A stretch of 64,000 nt of DNA from CAVQCA01 sp963763115 (GCA_963763115.1 CAVXNM010000049.1:3679-67678); one strand, 5' to 3'. Counted from the first letter of the stretch, positions 27,613 to 37,672 are shown. Made by a program: numbers and translations. Notes: generated by a model from the letters alone, not told the origin.

Positions 27613-28925
27613 ATCCGGTCAATGTTGGCCTGCTCGGTCTGGGAACCGTGGGTGGAGGCACCTTCAGGGTGCTGAACCGTAATGCCGGGGAAATCACGCG
27701 CCGTGCGGGGCGCGGTATCCGTATCTCTCATGCGGCGGCGCGCGAATACAAGCCGGATGCCTTGCCAGGAATCGCCGAAGTCCCGGTTACCGATGATGCC
27801 TTCGCCGTGGTGGACAACCCGGATGTCGACATTGTGGTCGAGCTGATCGGCGGATACGAGCCGGCGCGCGAACTGGTGCTTAGAGCCATCGCCAACGGCA
27901 AACACGTGGTCACGGCCAACAAGGCCCTGATAGCAAGACACGGCAACGAGATCTTCGCCGCCGCTCAGCAGAAGGGTGTCATGGTCGCCTTCGAGGCGGC
28001 CGTGGCCGGGGGTATCCCGATCATCAAGGCGATTCGCGAGGGCCTGGCAGCCAACAAGATCGAGTGGCTGACCGGCATCATCAACGGGACGGGGAACTTC
28101 ATCCTGACTGAGATGCGCGACAAGGGTCGCGACTTCGCGGATGTGCTGAGGGAGGCGCAGCAGCTCGGTTACGCTGAAGCTGATCCGACCTTCGATATCG
28201 AGGGTATCGACGCGGCGCACAAACTGACCATTCTGGCCTCCATCGCCTTCGGTATACCGTTGCAGTTCGACAAGGTCTACACAGAAGGCATCAGTCATAT
28301 CACCCGTGATGACGTCTGCTATGCCGCCGAATTCGGCTACCGCATAAAGCACCTCGGCTTCGCCCGCCGAACCGGGAACGGCATCGAGCTGCGCGTGCAT
28401 CCCACGCTGATTCCTGAACGGCGCCTGATCGCCAATGTGGACGGCGTCATGAACGCCGTGCTGGTGGTTGCCGACGCCGTGGGACCGACGCTCTATTACG
28501 GGGCCGGCGCGGGTTCGGAGCCGACCGCTTCCGCCGTGGTCGCGGATATCATCGATGTGGTGCGCACTCTGACGACCGACCCGGAGAACCGGGTGCCGCA
28601 TCTGGCGTTCCAGTCCGATGCCCTGTCGGACATCCCCATACTGCCGATGGAGGAGGTGCAAACGGCCTACTATCTGCGCCTGCTGGCGACGGACAAGCCG
28701 GGTGTGCTGGCGGAGGTGACGCGCATCCTGGGCGAATCCGGCATCAGTATCGAGGCCATTCTGCAGAAGGAGCCCCTGCCGGACGCCATAGAGGTGCCGA
28801 TCATCATCCTGACCCACTCTATCAGGGAGCGCCAGATGAATGCCGCCATTCGGCAGATCGAGGCGCTGGACACCATCCATGGAAAGATCACTCGGATTCG
28901 CCTCGAACACCTGAACTGCGACTAG
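27609..28925 (+). CDS. hom: homoserine dehydrogenase
   Basis: 438 residues from TTG 27609, which overlaps the alaC stop as TTGA and has a GGGAGGG Shine-Dalgarno upstream; the frame is open to 27588. The enzyme reduces aspartate semialdehyde to homoserine for threonine and methionine. It shows an N-terminal nucleotide-binding loop (LLGLGTVGGGT), the catalytic core (GIINGTGNFILTEM, AGSEPTASAVVADI) and a C-terminal ACT domain (about residues 350-435) that normally gives threonine feedback inhibition. It is the monofunctional form without a fused aspartokinase. Confidence 0.96.
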   Translation: MNPVNVGLLGLGTVGGGTFRVLNRNAGEITRRAGRGIRISHAAAREYKPDALPGIAEVPVTDDAFAVVDNPDVDIVVELIGGYEPARELVLRAIANGKHVVTANKALIARHGNEIFAAAQQKGVMVAFEAAVAGGIPIIKAIREGLAANKIEWLTGIINGTGNFILTEMRDKGRDFADVLREAQQLGYAEADPTFDIEGIDAAHKLTILASIAFGIPLQFDKVYTEGISHITRDDVCYAAEFGYRIKHLGFARRTGNGIELRVHPTLIPERRLIANVDGVMNAVLVVADAVGPTLYYGAGAGSEPTASAVVADIIDVVRTLTTDPENRVPHLAFQSDALSDIPILPMEEVQTAYYLRLLATDKPGVLAEVTRILGESGISIEAILQKEPLPDAIEVPIIILTHSIRERQMNAAIRQIEALDTIHGKITRIRLEHLNCD

Positions 28926-28960
28926 CACAAATTGCTCATCAATCAGCAAGGAATCACCAC

Positions 28961-30106
28961 ATGTCTACCGGGTCACGCTACACGGGTCTGATCGAACACT
29001 ACCGCGACCGTCTGCCGGTCAGCGACAGCACGCGCGTCATCAGCCTTGGCGAAGGCAGCACCCCGCTGATCAGGCTGGAAAACATCCCGGGCGAGACCGG
29101 CAGGGAGATCGAGCTCTACGTCAAGTACGAGGGGCTCAACCCGACCGGTTCGTTCAAGGACCGCGGCATGAGCATGGCCGTGACCAGGGCCGTCGAGGAA
29201 GGCAGCCGCGCCGTACTGTGCGCCTCCACCGGCAATACCTCGGCGTCGGCCGCTGCCTATGCCGCACGCGCCGGCATCGCTGCCTTCGTGATCATCCCGG
29301 AAGGCAAGATCGCGCTCGGCAAACTGGCGCAGGCGATGATCCACGGGGCGGTGGTGATCCAGATTCGCGGCAACTTCGATGACGGCATGCGCCTGGTCAA
29401 GGAGGTGGCCGATCATGCCCCCGTGACTATCGTGAATTCCATCAATCCCTATCGCCTTCAGGGACAGAAGACCGCCGCCTTTGAAATCGTCGATGAACTG
29501 GGGCGCGCCCCGGATTATCATTGTCTTCCGGTCGGTAATGCCGGCAATATCACCGCGCACTGGATCGGCTATTGCGAGTATTCCCACCAGGGTGACAGTG
29601 TGGTCACCGCCGCCTGCAGGTACTGTGCGGGTGAGTGTCACTACGCCGGTCGCGGGGTGACCGGCACACGTCCGGTCATGGTCGGATATCAGGCCTCCGG
29701 GGCGGCGCCGTTTCTGCGCGGCGAGATGGTCGATCACCCGGAAACCGTGGCCACCGCCATTCGCATCGGCCATCCGCAGTCGTGGGACAGCGCCTGGAAG
29801 GTCAGGGAGGAATCCGGCGGCTGGTTCGATGAATGCAGCGACGAGGAAATCCTGGCCGCCCAGAAACTGCTTACCTCGCGAGAAGGCATTTTCTGCGAAC
29901 CAGCCTCCGCCACCTCGGTTGCCGGGGCCTTGCGGGATATCCGCTCGGGCCGGATTCCGGAGGGCAGCCGTGTGGTTTGCACCCTGACCGGGCATGGACT
30001 CAAGGATCCGGACACCGCCATCAGGCAATGTGAAGGCGGTATGTTGACGGTGGATGCCAGTCTCGAGGCGGTGAAGCGGGCGATTCTCGATAACATGGTG
30101 TCCTAG
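28961..30106 (+). CDS. thrC: threonine synthase with a Cys-rich insertion
   Basis: 381 residues. ThrC converts O-phosphohomoserine to threonine with PLP; the Schiff-base lysine is in NPTGSFKDRGM. Other family blocks are STGNTSASAAAYAARAG, LPVGNAGNITAHW and GYQASGAAPFLRG. Between the last two there are roughly 20-25 residues more than in the common short bacterial enzyme, with CRYCAGEC (Cys219, Cys222, Cys226) and Cys205 nearby, which could be a metal-binding loop. The stop codon lies inside the start of a 165-bp palindrome. Confidence 0.95.
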   Translation: MSTGSRYTGLIEHYRDRLPVSDSTRVISLGEGSTPLIRLENIPGETGREIELYVKYEGLNPTGSFKDRGMSMAVTRAVEEGSRAVLCASTGNTSASAAAYAARAGIAAFVIIPEGKIALGKLAQAMIHGAVVIQIRGNFDDGMRLVKEVADHAPVTIVNSINPYRLQGQKTAAFEIVDELGRAPDYHCLPVGNAGNITAHWIGYCEYSHQGDSVVTAACRYCAGECHYAGRGVTGTRPVMVGYQASGAAPFLRGEMVDHPETVATAIRIGHPQSWDSAWKVREESGGWFDECSDEEILAAQKLLTSREGIFCEPASATSVAGALRDIRSGRIPEGSRVVCTLTGHGLKDPDTAIRQCEGGMLTVDASLEAVKRAILDNMVS

Positions 30107-30269
30107 GAGCCTGTCCGAGTAATGATAAACCTACTACGAAAGCGCCACGACGGCCCATATGTACGCAAATCCTCGTCAAATAGAACGCACTATTCTCCTC
30201 GAATTTGCGTGCATCTGTTCTCGCCGTGCCACTTTCTCGTAACGGCTCCCATTACTCGTACAGACTCCT
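30105..30269. repeat. 165-bp long imperfect palindrome downstream of thrC
   Basis: The outer ends AGGAGCCTGTCCGAGTAATG (30105-30124) and CATTACTCGTACAGACTCCT (30250-30269) are inverted complements at 18 of 20 positions. Inner stretches also pair (CGAAAGCGCCACGACGGC with the complement of GCCGTGCCACTTTCTCG; ACGCAAATCCTCG with CGAATTTGCGT). The whole region can fold into one hairpin. It may be a MITE-like repeat or a strong terminator of the alaC-hom-thrC operon. Confidence 0.7.
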
Positions 30270-30348
30270 GGCCTGATGAGTTCGCACTCTTTTCCCGCCG
30301 GACTGGCTCGCCATTGTCCCAGATGGTTGTCCACTATTCGCCTGTATC

Positions 30349-31395
30349 TTGACTGAAGATCCCTGCCACCTGGTATTGGTGATTCCGGGTCTATGCGGAC
30401 CCTCTCTCGATACGCCCCCCACTGGTTATATTCCCACGACCCTGCCGGCGCTCGATCGGCTGTTGTCGCGGGCCCGGGTCGTGGAACACTCCACCTCTGA
30501 CCTGGAGAGCACGCTGGCTGCTTTCTTCCGGTTGTCGGGCGGTGACAGCAATCAACATGCCGTCGCCCCATTGACCTGGCTGGCCGACACCGGAGAACGG
30601 ACAACGGATTTTATCATGCGAGCCGACCCCATTCATCTGCGCGCCGACCAGGCCTGTCTGCGCCTGTTCGACAGTACGACATTTCACCTGGATATGCAGG
30701 AAGCGCGCGATCTGGTAGCCACGTTCAACGACCATTACGGCCGGCAGGACTGGCAGCTGCATGCTCCGTTGCCGCAGCGCTGGTATCTGACTCTGAACGA
30801 AGCGCCGGAACTTGCCACGGTAACACCCATGCAGCTCGCCGGCCGGGATATCAACGACGGGCTGCCGCAAGGGAATGACGCTGCGAGCTGGCATGCCTTC
30901 ATGAATGAAGTGCAGATGCTGTTCCATGAGCATCCGGTCAACCTGGCGCGGGAGCAGCGAGGTGAACCGGCTGTCAACAGTATCTGGCCATGGGGAGGCG
31001 GGTACCTGCCAGGGCAGATAACGACCACGGTCAGCCGGGTGATTGCCGGCCACCCGCAGCTGCGTGGCCTCGCGCAGCTGGGAGGTGTCCCCTGCCGGGA
31101 CGTGCCCGAAAATGCCGTTGATCTAATGGTGGAGTCGCAGGGCGGTCTGCAACTGGTTTGGCTCGACCGGTTGGAGCGTCCCTGGCGCTATGGCGAGGTG
31201 GAGGCCTGGTCCGACGGGATCAGGCAGCTGGAGCAGTCATGGTTCAGACCGCTGCTGAACATGCTCATGCAGGGGCGTATCGGCCGCCTGGATCTCTACC
31301 CCGTCGGCGCCAGACGCTACCAGGTAACCCGGCGGCGTTTGCGGCGATTCTGGAAGCCCGACCGGTCGCTGGCATGGCACTGCGGACGTGTCTAG
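30349..31395 (+). CDS. RpfE-like conserved protein upstream of recJ
   Basis: 348 residues. It resembles the RpfE/COG4255 proteins found beside recJ in Xanthomonas and other Gammaproteobacteria and sometimes annotated as phosphoglycerate mutase-like. Typical motifs are the opening LVLVIPGL, the LRADPIHL block (about residue 88-95) and WPWGGG (about residue 221). No signal peptide or membrane segment is evident. The start is TTG. Its stop overlaps the GTG start of recJ, so the two are likely coupled. Biochemical function is not established. Confidence 0.7.
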   Translation: MTEDPCHLVLVIPGLCGPSLDTPPTGYIPTTLPALDRLLSRARVVEHSTSDLESTLAAFFRLSGGDSNQHAVAPLTWLADTGERTTDFIMRADPIHLRADQACLRLFDSTTFHLDMQEARDLVATFNDHYGRQDWQLHAPLPQRWYLTLNEAPELATVTPMQLAGRDINDGLPQGNDAASWHAFMNEVQMLFHEHPVNLAREQRGEPAVNSIWPWGGGYLPGQITTTVSRVIAGHPQLRGLAQLGGVPCRDVPENAVDLMVESQGGLQLVWLDRLERPWRYGEVEAWSDGIRQLEQSWFRPLLNMLMQGRIGRLDLYPVGARRYQVTRRRLRRFWKPDRSLAWHCGRV

Positions 31396-33109
31396 ACGTA
31401 TCCTCTCCCGTCCGCTGGTCACGGATCCTGAGCGGCTGCCACCGGGTCTCCCGGCGGTCCTGCAACGGGTGTACGCGGCACGTGCTATCGAATCCTCCGG
31501 GGATCTGGATTACTCGCTGGACAGCTTGCTGCCACCGGATCGCCTGGGCGGTCTGGAGCAGGCCGTCGATCTGCTGGTAGAGGCTATTGAGGCAGACTGG
31601 CGGATTGTTGTCGTTGGCGACTTTGACGCCGATGGCGCGACCAGCTGTGCGCTGTGTCTGCGCGCCCTGCGCGGCATGGGTGCGGCACAAGTGGATTATC
31701 TCGTCCCCAATCGCTTCGAATTCGGTTATGGATTGACTCCCGAGATTGTCGCGGTCGCGGCGGCGGGGCGACCGGATCTTCTCATCACCGTGGATAACGG
31801 CATCTCCAGCCTGGCAGGTGTTGCGGCCGCCCGGGAACACGGCATTCGGGTACTGATCACGGATCACCACCTGCCCGGTCAAGAGCTGCCGCCCGCGAAC
31901 GCCATCGTCAATCCCAGTCTTTACGGTGAGGGACTCCCCGGCAGGCACCTTGCCGGCGTTGGCGTCGCCTTTTATGTGATGCTGGCGTTGCGGGCCGGAT
32001 TGCGCGCACGGGACTGGTTTGTCCAGCGGGGACTTGTCGAACCGAACCTCGGGCAGTTGCTGGACCTGGTTGCCCTGGGAACAGTGGCCGACGTGGTGCC
32101 GCTTGACCGCAATAACCGGCTGCTGGTTCAACAAGGCTTGCAACGCATCCGCGCCGGTCGCTGCCTGCCAGGCATACGGGCGCTGCTCGAGGCCGGCGGC
32201 AGGGTGCCCACGCGCACCGTTTCGGCGGACCTCGGCTTTGTCATCGGACCGCGCCTGAATGCCGCCGGGCGCCTGGAGGATATGTCGCTCGGCATCGAAT
32301 GTCTGCTGACGGACAACGAGGCAAGTGCGCGTGCCATGGCCACTCGGCTCGATGCGCTCAATCGCGACCGCAAGGGCATCGAAGCCGATATGCAGGCTCA
32401 GGCGCTGGCTGTCATCGAGTCACTGCTAACAGACACACGGGAATTGCCGGCCGGGTTCTGTCTGTTCGATCCACAATGGCACCAGGGCGTCATCGGTATC
32501 CTGGCGGCGCGTATCAAGGATCGCTTCCATCGACCCGTAATTGCCTTCGCCCGCGCCGGCAAGGGTGAATTGAAGGGATCGGCCCGTTCCATTGCAGGCC
32601 TGCATATTCGGGATGCCCTCGATGCGATCGCCACCCGCCATCCGGAACTGCTCAGCCATTTCGGTGGTCATGCCATGGCCGCGGGGCTGACGCTGGCCGA
32701 GGAGCATCTCCCTGCGTTCGAGGCGGCCTTCGCTGCGGAGGTTTCACGGGTACTCTCGGTGGAGGATCTGCAGGCTGTCATCTATACCGACGGGTCGCTT
32801 TCCGAGGAGGAACTTTCCCTGACGACCGCGAAACTGCTTCGTGAAGCTGGTCCCTGGGGGCAGGGTTTTCCTGCGCCGCAATTCGAGGGCAATTTCGCGA
32901 TTCTGGAACAGCGCGTGGTCGGTGAACGCCATCTGAAGATGGTTCTGAGGCCGGCGGGGGGCAGCCGGCGTCTCGACGCAATTGCCTTCAATAGCAGGGT
33001 TCAATCCATGACCGGCGAGCCGGTACGTCTGGTCTACCGCCTCGACGTCAATGAGTTCCGGGGCGTAGAGAACGCACAGCTGGTTATTGAGCACATCGAG
33101 TCCGGCTGA
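31388..33109 (+). CDS. recJ: RecJ, single-strand 5'-3' DNA exonuclease
   Basis: 573 residues from GTG 31388. RecJ resects 5' ends in RecF-pathway recombination and mismatch repair. The DHH-family motifs are visible: VVVGDFDADGATSCAL (motif I), ITVDNGISS, ITDHHLPG (motif III) and ALGTVADVVPL. The DHHA1 domain follows with GSARSIAGLHI and SHFGGHAMAAGL, and a C-terminal OB fold comes after about residue 460. It overlaps the upstream gene and is followed by prfB. Confidence 0.97.
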   Translation: MSRRILSRPLVTDPERLPPGLPAVLQRVYAARAIESSGDLDYSLDSLLPPDRLGGLEQAVDLLVEAIEADWRIVVVGDFDADGATSCALCLRALRGMGAAQVDYLVPNRFEFGYGLTPEIVAVAAAGRPDLLITVDNGISSLAGVAAAREHGIRVLITDHHLPGQELPPANAIVNPSLYGEGLPGRHLAGVGVAFYVMLALRAGLRARDWFVQRGLVEPNLGQLLDLVALGTVADVVPLDRNNRLLVQQGLQRIRAGRCLPGIRALLEAGGRVPTRTVSADLGFVIGPRLNAAGRLEDMSLGIECLLTDNEASARAMATRLDALNRDRKGIEADMQAQALAVIESLLTDTRELPAGFCLFDPQWHQGVIGILAARIKDRFHRPVIAFARAGKGELKGSARSIAGLHIRDALDAIATRHPELLSHFGGHAMAAGLTLAEEHLPAFEAAFAAEVSRVLSVEDLQAVIYTDGSLSEEELSLTTAKLLREAGPWGQGFPAPQFEGNFAILEQRVVGERHLKMVLRPAGGSRRLDAIAFNSRVQSMTGEPVRLVYRLDVNEFRGVENAQLVIEHIESG

Positions 33110-33224
33110 GTCGATGCCGGCGGGCCGGTGTGCCATCACCACCGTCCGGGCGTTGCTGGTCTCGCCTGAAGTACAGTAGTATCATGACCAGATTGATATT
33201 TTTCACTTTGATGACTATTTCCAC

Positions 33225-34323
33225 ATGCCTGACCTGAACGCTTTACGTGCCCTGATCAAGGACCTTGACGGACGCTCGGCCGACCTTAGGGGGTATCTTT
33301 GACCTCGATGCCAGGAACGAGCGACTGACCGAGGTCATCCGGGAGCTTGAAGATCCCGCCATCTGGAACAACCCGGAGCGCGCACAGGAACTCGGGCGTG
33401 AACGTGCTCGCCTGGAGGAGGTGGTACATCCCCTTGCCAGGATGTTCCAGTCACTGCGAGACGCCGACGAATTGCTGGAGATCGCCGCGGAAGAAGGCGA
33501 CGAGGAGAGCATCGAGGCGGTCGAGGATGATGTCGCTCGCCTGGAAGCGGATATCGCGCGGCTGGAATTCCAGCGCATGTTCTCCGGCGAGATGGATCCC
33601 GAAAACGCCTTTCTGGATATCCAGTCAGGCTCCGGCGGTACCGAGGCGCAGGACTGGGCGGAGATGCTGCTGCGAATGTACCTGCGCTGGGGTGAGCGCC
33701 ACGGGTTCGCTACCGAGATAATCGAGGCCTCCCCGGGTGAGGTCGCGGGCATCAAGAGCGCGACGGTCAAATTCGAGGGACCGTATGCCTTTGGCTGGCT
33801 GCGCACCGAAACCGGAGTGCACCGGCTGGTGCGTAAGTCGCCGTTTGATTCCGGCAACCGTCGGCATACCTCGTTCGCGGCGGTGTTCGTCTCTCCCGAG
33901 ATCGCGGACGACATCGACATCGATATCAATCCGGCCGACCTGCGCATCGACGTCTACCGGGCCAGTGGGGCCGGCGGCCAGCATGTGAACCGCACGGAAT
34001 CGGCAGTGCGCATCACCCACGCGCCCAGCGGCATCGTGGTGCAGTGCCAGAGCGACCGTTCCCAGCATAAAAACAGGGCGACGGCCATGAAGCAGCTCAA
34101 GTCCAAGCTCTACGAAATCGAAATGCAGAAACGCCGCGTCGACCAGCAGGCGCTGGAAGACACCAAGTCGGACATCGGCTGGGGCAGCCAGATCCGCTCC
34201 TACGTGCTCGACCAATCACGCATCAAGGATCTGCGCACCGGTGTAGAGGTGGGCAACACCCAGGCCGTTCTGGATGGTGATCTGGACCTGTTTATCGAGG
34301 CCAGCCTGAAAAGCGGATTGTGA
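33225..34323 (+). CDS. prfB: PrfB, peptide chain release factor 2 (programmed +1 frameshift)
   Basis: RF2 ends translation at UGA and UAA. ATG 33225 starts a 25-codon leader frame ending CTT TGA (33297-33302). The rest of the protein continues in the +1 frame from GAC 33301, giving 365 residues in total, the same as E. coli RF2. The codon-recognition tripeptide SPF (RKSPFDSGNRR) and the peptidyl-transferase GGQ motif (GAGGQHVNRTESAVR) are intact. The gene precedes lysS, as in E. coli. Confidence 0.97.
33288..33302 (+). promoter_or_regulatory. prfB: prfB autoregulatory frameshift site
   Basis: The internal Shine-Dalgarno-like AGGGGG (33288-33293) precedes TAT CTT TGA, the classic RF2 slippery site. 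When RF2 is scarce the ribosome pauses at UGA and slips +1 on CUU, making full-length RF2. This is a genuine recoding site, unlike the other frameshifts in the window. Confidence 0.96.
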
Positions 34324-34407
34324 TTCAGTGTCCCTGCCACGGTGCGTGAGCGGTGCTGGTGTGCTTGCAGGTCGACAGAGGTTCCTTGCTGAAATCAGGA
34401 CAATTTC

Positions 34408-35895
34408 ATGAATGACCAGGAAGAACACGCCCTCATCGCCCAGCGGCGCACCAAGCTCAATGACCTGCGCCAGGCGGGCAATGCCTTTCCGAACGACTTC
34501 CGGCGCGATGCCATCGCCGGTGAACTGCACGCAGAATATGATCAAAAGGACAATGAACAGCTGGAAGCCTCACCTGCGCGCGTCAAGGTTGCCGGACGGC
34601 TGATGGCGAAACGCGTCATGGGCAAGGCCAGCTTCGCCCAGTTGCAGGACATGTCCGGGCGTATACAGCTGTTTCTTCAGCGTGAGTTACTGCCGGAAGG
34701 CGTTTACCAGGATTTCAAGGGCTGGGACATCGGCGATATCGTGGGCGCCGAGGGTGTGCTGTTCAAGACCAAAACCGGCGAGCTATCCGTCAAGACCGAG
34801 TCGATACGGATCCTGACCAAGTCATTGCGGCCTCTGCCGGAGAAATTCCACGGTCTGGCGGATCAGGAAACGCGCTACCGGCAGCGATACATCGATCTCA
34901 TCATGAACGAAGTTTCGCGCAGGACTTTTCGCATGCGCACCCGGATTGTCCAATATATCCGGCAATACCTGAATGACAGGGATTTCCTCGAAGTCGAGAC
35001 ACCCATGATGCAGGCGATACCGGGGGGCGCAACGGCACGTCCGTTTACCACCTACCACAATGCCCTGGATATGGACCTGTTCCTGCGAATCGCCCCGGAG
35101 CTATACCTGAAGCGACTCGTCGTCGGCGGCTATGAAAGGGTTTACGAAATCAACCGCAATTTCCGCAACGAGGGACTCTCGACGCGCCATAATCCCGAAT
35201 TCACCATGCTGGAATTCTATCAGGCGTATGTCGATTATCATGATCTCATGGACCTGACCGAAGATCTGCTGGTTGGTATGGCGACGGATCTGCTGGGTTC
35301 CACCAGTATCGTGTACCAGGCAGAGCGGTTTGATTTCAGCAGGCCGTTCCGGCGCATGACGGTGCGGGATTCGATTTTGCATTTCAATCCCGGCTTCACC
35401 CCCGGGCATATCGATGATCCGGACGCCGCGCGGAAACTGGCAGTCGGCCTGGGGATTGCATTGAAGGGCAGCTACGGCCTCGGAAAGATCCAGGTGGAAA
35501 TCTTCGAGAAGACAGTGGAGGAGCGGCTCATCGACCCGACTTTCATCACCGCCTACCCAACGGAGGTTTCACCGCTTGCCCGACGCAACGACGATAACCC
35601 ATTCGTCTCTGACCGATTCGAGTTCTTCGTGGGAGGGCGTGAGATCGCGAACGGGTTTTCCGAGTTGAACGATGCAGAGGATCAGGCCGAACGCTTCCGC
35701 AGGCAGGTCGAGGAGAAGGCGGCCGGCGACCTGGAAGCGATGCACTACGACGCCGATTACATCCGGGCCCTCGAGCATGGCATGCCGCCAACCGCGGGCG
35801 AGGGAATCGGTATCGACCGGCTCGTCATGCTGTTTACCGATTCACCGTCCATCCGCGACGTGCTGCTGTTTCCCCATATGCGGCCCGAGGTGTAG
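34408..35895 (+). CDS. lysS: LysS, lysyl-tRNA synthetase (class II)
   Basis: 495 residues. It charges tRNA-Lys. An N-terminal OB-fold anticodon-binding domain (about residues 60-160, VAGRLMAKRVMGKASFAQLQD) is followed by the class II catalytic core: motif 1 (FLEVETPMMQ), motif 2 (NFRNEGLSTRHNPEFTMLE) and motif 3 (GEGIGIDRLVMLF). Standard prfB-lysS pairing. Confidence 0.98.
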   Translation: MNDQEEHALIAQRRTKLNDLRQAGNAFPNDFRRDAIAGELHAEYDQKDNEQLEASPARVKVAGRLMAKRVMGKASFAQLQDMSGRIQLFLQRELLPEGVYQDFKGWDIGDIVGAEGVLFKTKTGELSVKTESIRILTKSLRPLPEKFHGLADQETRYRQRYIDLIMNEVSRRTFRMRTRIVQYIRQYLNDRDFLEVETPMMQAIPGGATARPFTTYHNALDMDLFLRIAPELYLKRLVVGGYERVYEINRNFRNEGLSTRHNPEFTMLEFYQAYVDYHDLMDLTEDLLVGMATDLLGSTSIVYQAERFDFSRPFRRMTVRDSILHFNPGFTPGHIDDPDAARKLAVGLGIALKGSYGLGKIQVEIFEKTVEERLIDPTFITAYPTEVSPLARRNDDNPFVSDRFEFFVGGREIANGFSELNDAEDQAERFRRQVEEKAAGDLEAMHYDADYIRALEHGMPPTAGEGIGIDRLVMLFTDSPSIRDVLLFPHMRPEV

Positions 35896-36085
35896 CTCTC
35901 CCACGCGCTCGATGCGGATATCATGACACCACCGGAATTACCGGATGTTAAGGTCGCCGGTGATGAGTGTTGGGGATGGAAGCATCGCAATGTTCATCCG
36001 CAATTGTCGCGGCAAGGATGCGTTCGGGGATGAAGTCGCCTGGGCGCGTAACAAGGACGATTATGCCGTCAGTAAAAATTGCAAG

Positions 36086-37672
36086 TCAACCCTGACTGTT
36101 CTGCGACAGACGAACGACATCGATATAGAGCTTCAGCTTTTGCCCTGGCTTGAGGTACTTTTGCTCCTCCAGCGCGTTCCATTCCTTCAGGTCGTTGACG
36201 CTGACGTTGAACTTCTGAGAGATGAGAAACAGGCTGTCTCCCTTGCGCACGATGTAACTGACCGGCCTGACGGTGTTGCTGGCCAGCGCCGGGTTCTGCT
36301 GCCTGCGAATGGTGAGTTGCTGTCCCGGTTTGATCGGTGCATCGGCGGAGAGATTGTTCCATTGTGAAAGCTGTTTGACGCTGATGTTGTAGGTACGTGC
36401 AATCAGCCACAGACTGTCACCGTTGTGTACCCGGTAGGTGTGGCTTTTACCGGACCCCTGTACCGGATTGTCCTTGACGAGAGAGGCGTAATGTGTACTG
36501 TCCCGGGTGGCCACCGGGATAATCAGCTGCTGACCGATGCGGATGGTGTCGCTCCGCAATTCATTGGTATTACGCAGGACGGTTACCGTGGTGTCATAGC
36601 GGTTTGCGATATGACCGAGAGTCTCACCGCGCCGCACCTTGTGGCGCAACCATTTGACGCGTTGCGAGGCAGGCAGGGCTGCGAGGTTCTTTTTAAAGAC
36701 ATCGGATTTATCCACCGGCACCACCAGACGGTGCGGACCTTGCGGATGCATGGCCCAGCGGTTGAATCCGGGATTAAGCAGCTGCAATTCCTTCGTGTCC
36801 ATGTCCGCCAGCCTGGCGGCAACCGCGAGGTCCAGTTGAGCGTGTGTATTGACGACTGTGAAGGCGGGGGATTCGGCGACTGGTGACAGGTGCACGCCGT
36901 ACTTTCCCGGTTGCCTGATGATCGTGCTGATTGCCAGCAGTCTTGGGACGTAGATCGCGGTTTCCCGTGGAAGATCCAGATGCCAGAAATCAACCGGCTT
37001 GCCCTTCTTCCGATTTCGTTTTATCGCCTGATGTACCGTCCCCTCGCCGGCGTTGTAGGCGGCCAGCGCCAGCAGCCAGTCGCCATCGAATTCCTGTTGC
37101 AGATTGTCGAGATAATTCAGCGCGGCTTCCGTCGAAGCCACCACATCCCTGCGTCCGTCGTACCACCAGTCCTGCTTGAGTCCGTAGTGTGTACCCGTGC
37201 CGGGAATGAATTGCCACAGGCCGGCGGCATGCCCGTAAGAATACGCATAGGGATCGTAGCCGCTTTCGATAAAAGGCAGCAGTACAATTTCGTTGGGGAA
37301 ATCGCGTTTTCTAACCTCTTCGTATATATATGCCAGGTAGGGTTCTCCTCGTTGCAGGATGGTTTCGACCTGACGGGGTTCCCGGCTGTAGAAGCTTATC
37401 TGTCTGGTAACCGAGTCGCGAGGTTCTGCGGACAGGAGAAATCCCTCCCGCACCTGCTGCCAGAATTCGCCACTGTCTGAACCTTCTCCATTAGTATCTT
37501 GTGGCGCGTCGGCCGGTTCCTGTGTGGAATCGGCATAACGATTAGTTTCAAGTGCGTTACCGTTGCTGAAACTGTCTTCGTATGGTGAGGGGGTAGACGG
37601 GGTATTGAGTGATGCACAGCTGGAGGTCAGCAGAATGGCGACGACACAAAGGGTATCTCTCGCTGCTCTCAT
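36086..37672 (-). CDS. mltD: MltD-like membrane-bound lytic transglycosylase with three LysM domains
   Basis: 528 residues. Lipoprotein signal with lipobox LTSSC (Cys about residue 19), so it is attached to the outer membrane. The SLT catalytic domain (about residues 108-255) has the catalytic Glu in LLPFIESGYDPYAYS and the typical AAGLWQFIPGTG and LALAAYNAGEG motifs. Three LysM repeats follow (HKVRRGETLGHIA, YRVHNGDSLWLIA, YIVRKGDSLFLIS) that bind peptidoglycan. The enzyme cleaves glycan strands to 1,6-anhydro-muropeptides. It is divergent from the methyltransferase gene. Confidence 0.95.
   Translation of the reverse strand: MRAARDTLCVVAILLTSSCASLNTPSTPSPYEDSFSNGNALETNRYADSTQEPADAPQDTNGEGSDSGEFWQQVREGFLLSAEPRDSVTRQISFYSREPRQVETILQRGEPYLAYIYEEVRKRDFPNEIVLLPFIESGYDPYAYSYGHAAGLWQFIPGTGTHYGLKQDWWYDGRRDVVASTEAALNYLDNLQQEFDGDWLLALAAYNAGEGTVHQAIKRNRKKGKPVDFWHLDLPRETAIYVPRLLAISTIIRQPGKYGVHLSPVAESPAFTVVNTHAQLDLAVAARLADMDTKELQLLNPGFNRWAMHPQGPHRLVVPVDKSDVFKKNLAALPASQRVKWLRHKVRRGETLGHIANRYDTTVTVLRNTNELRSDTIRIGQQLIIPVATRDSTHYASLVKDNPVQGSGKSHTYRVHNGDSLWLIARTYNISVKQLSQWNNLSADAPIKPGQQLTIRRQQNPALASNTVRPVSYIVRKGDSLFLISQKFNVSVNDLKEWNALEEQKYLKPGQKLKLYIDVVRLSQNSQG

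Noticed and set aside
27576..28949. 457-codon open frame antisense to hom
   Set aside because: Shadow of a GC-rich gene; translation is low-complexity and unlike any family, while hom is complete.
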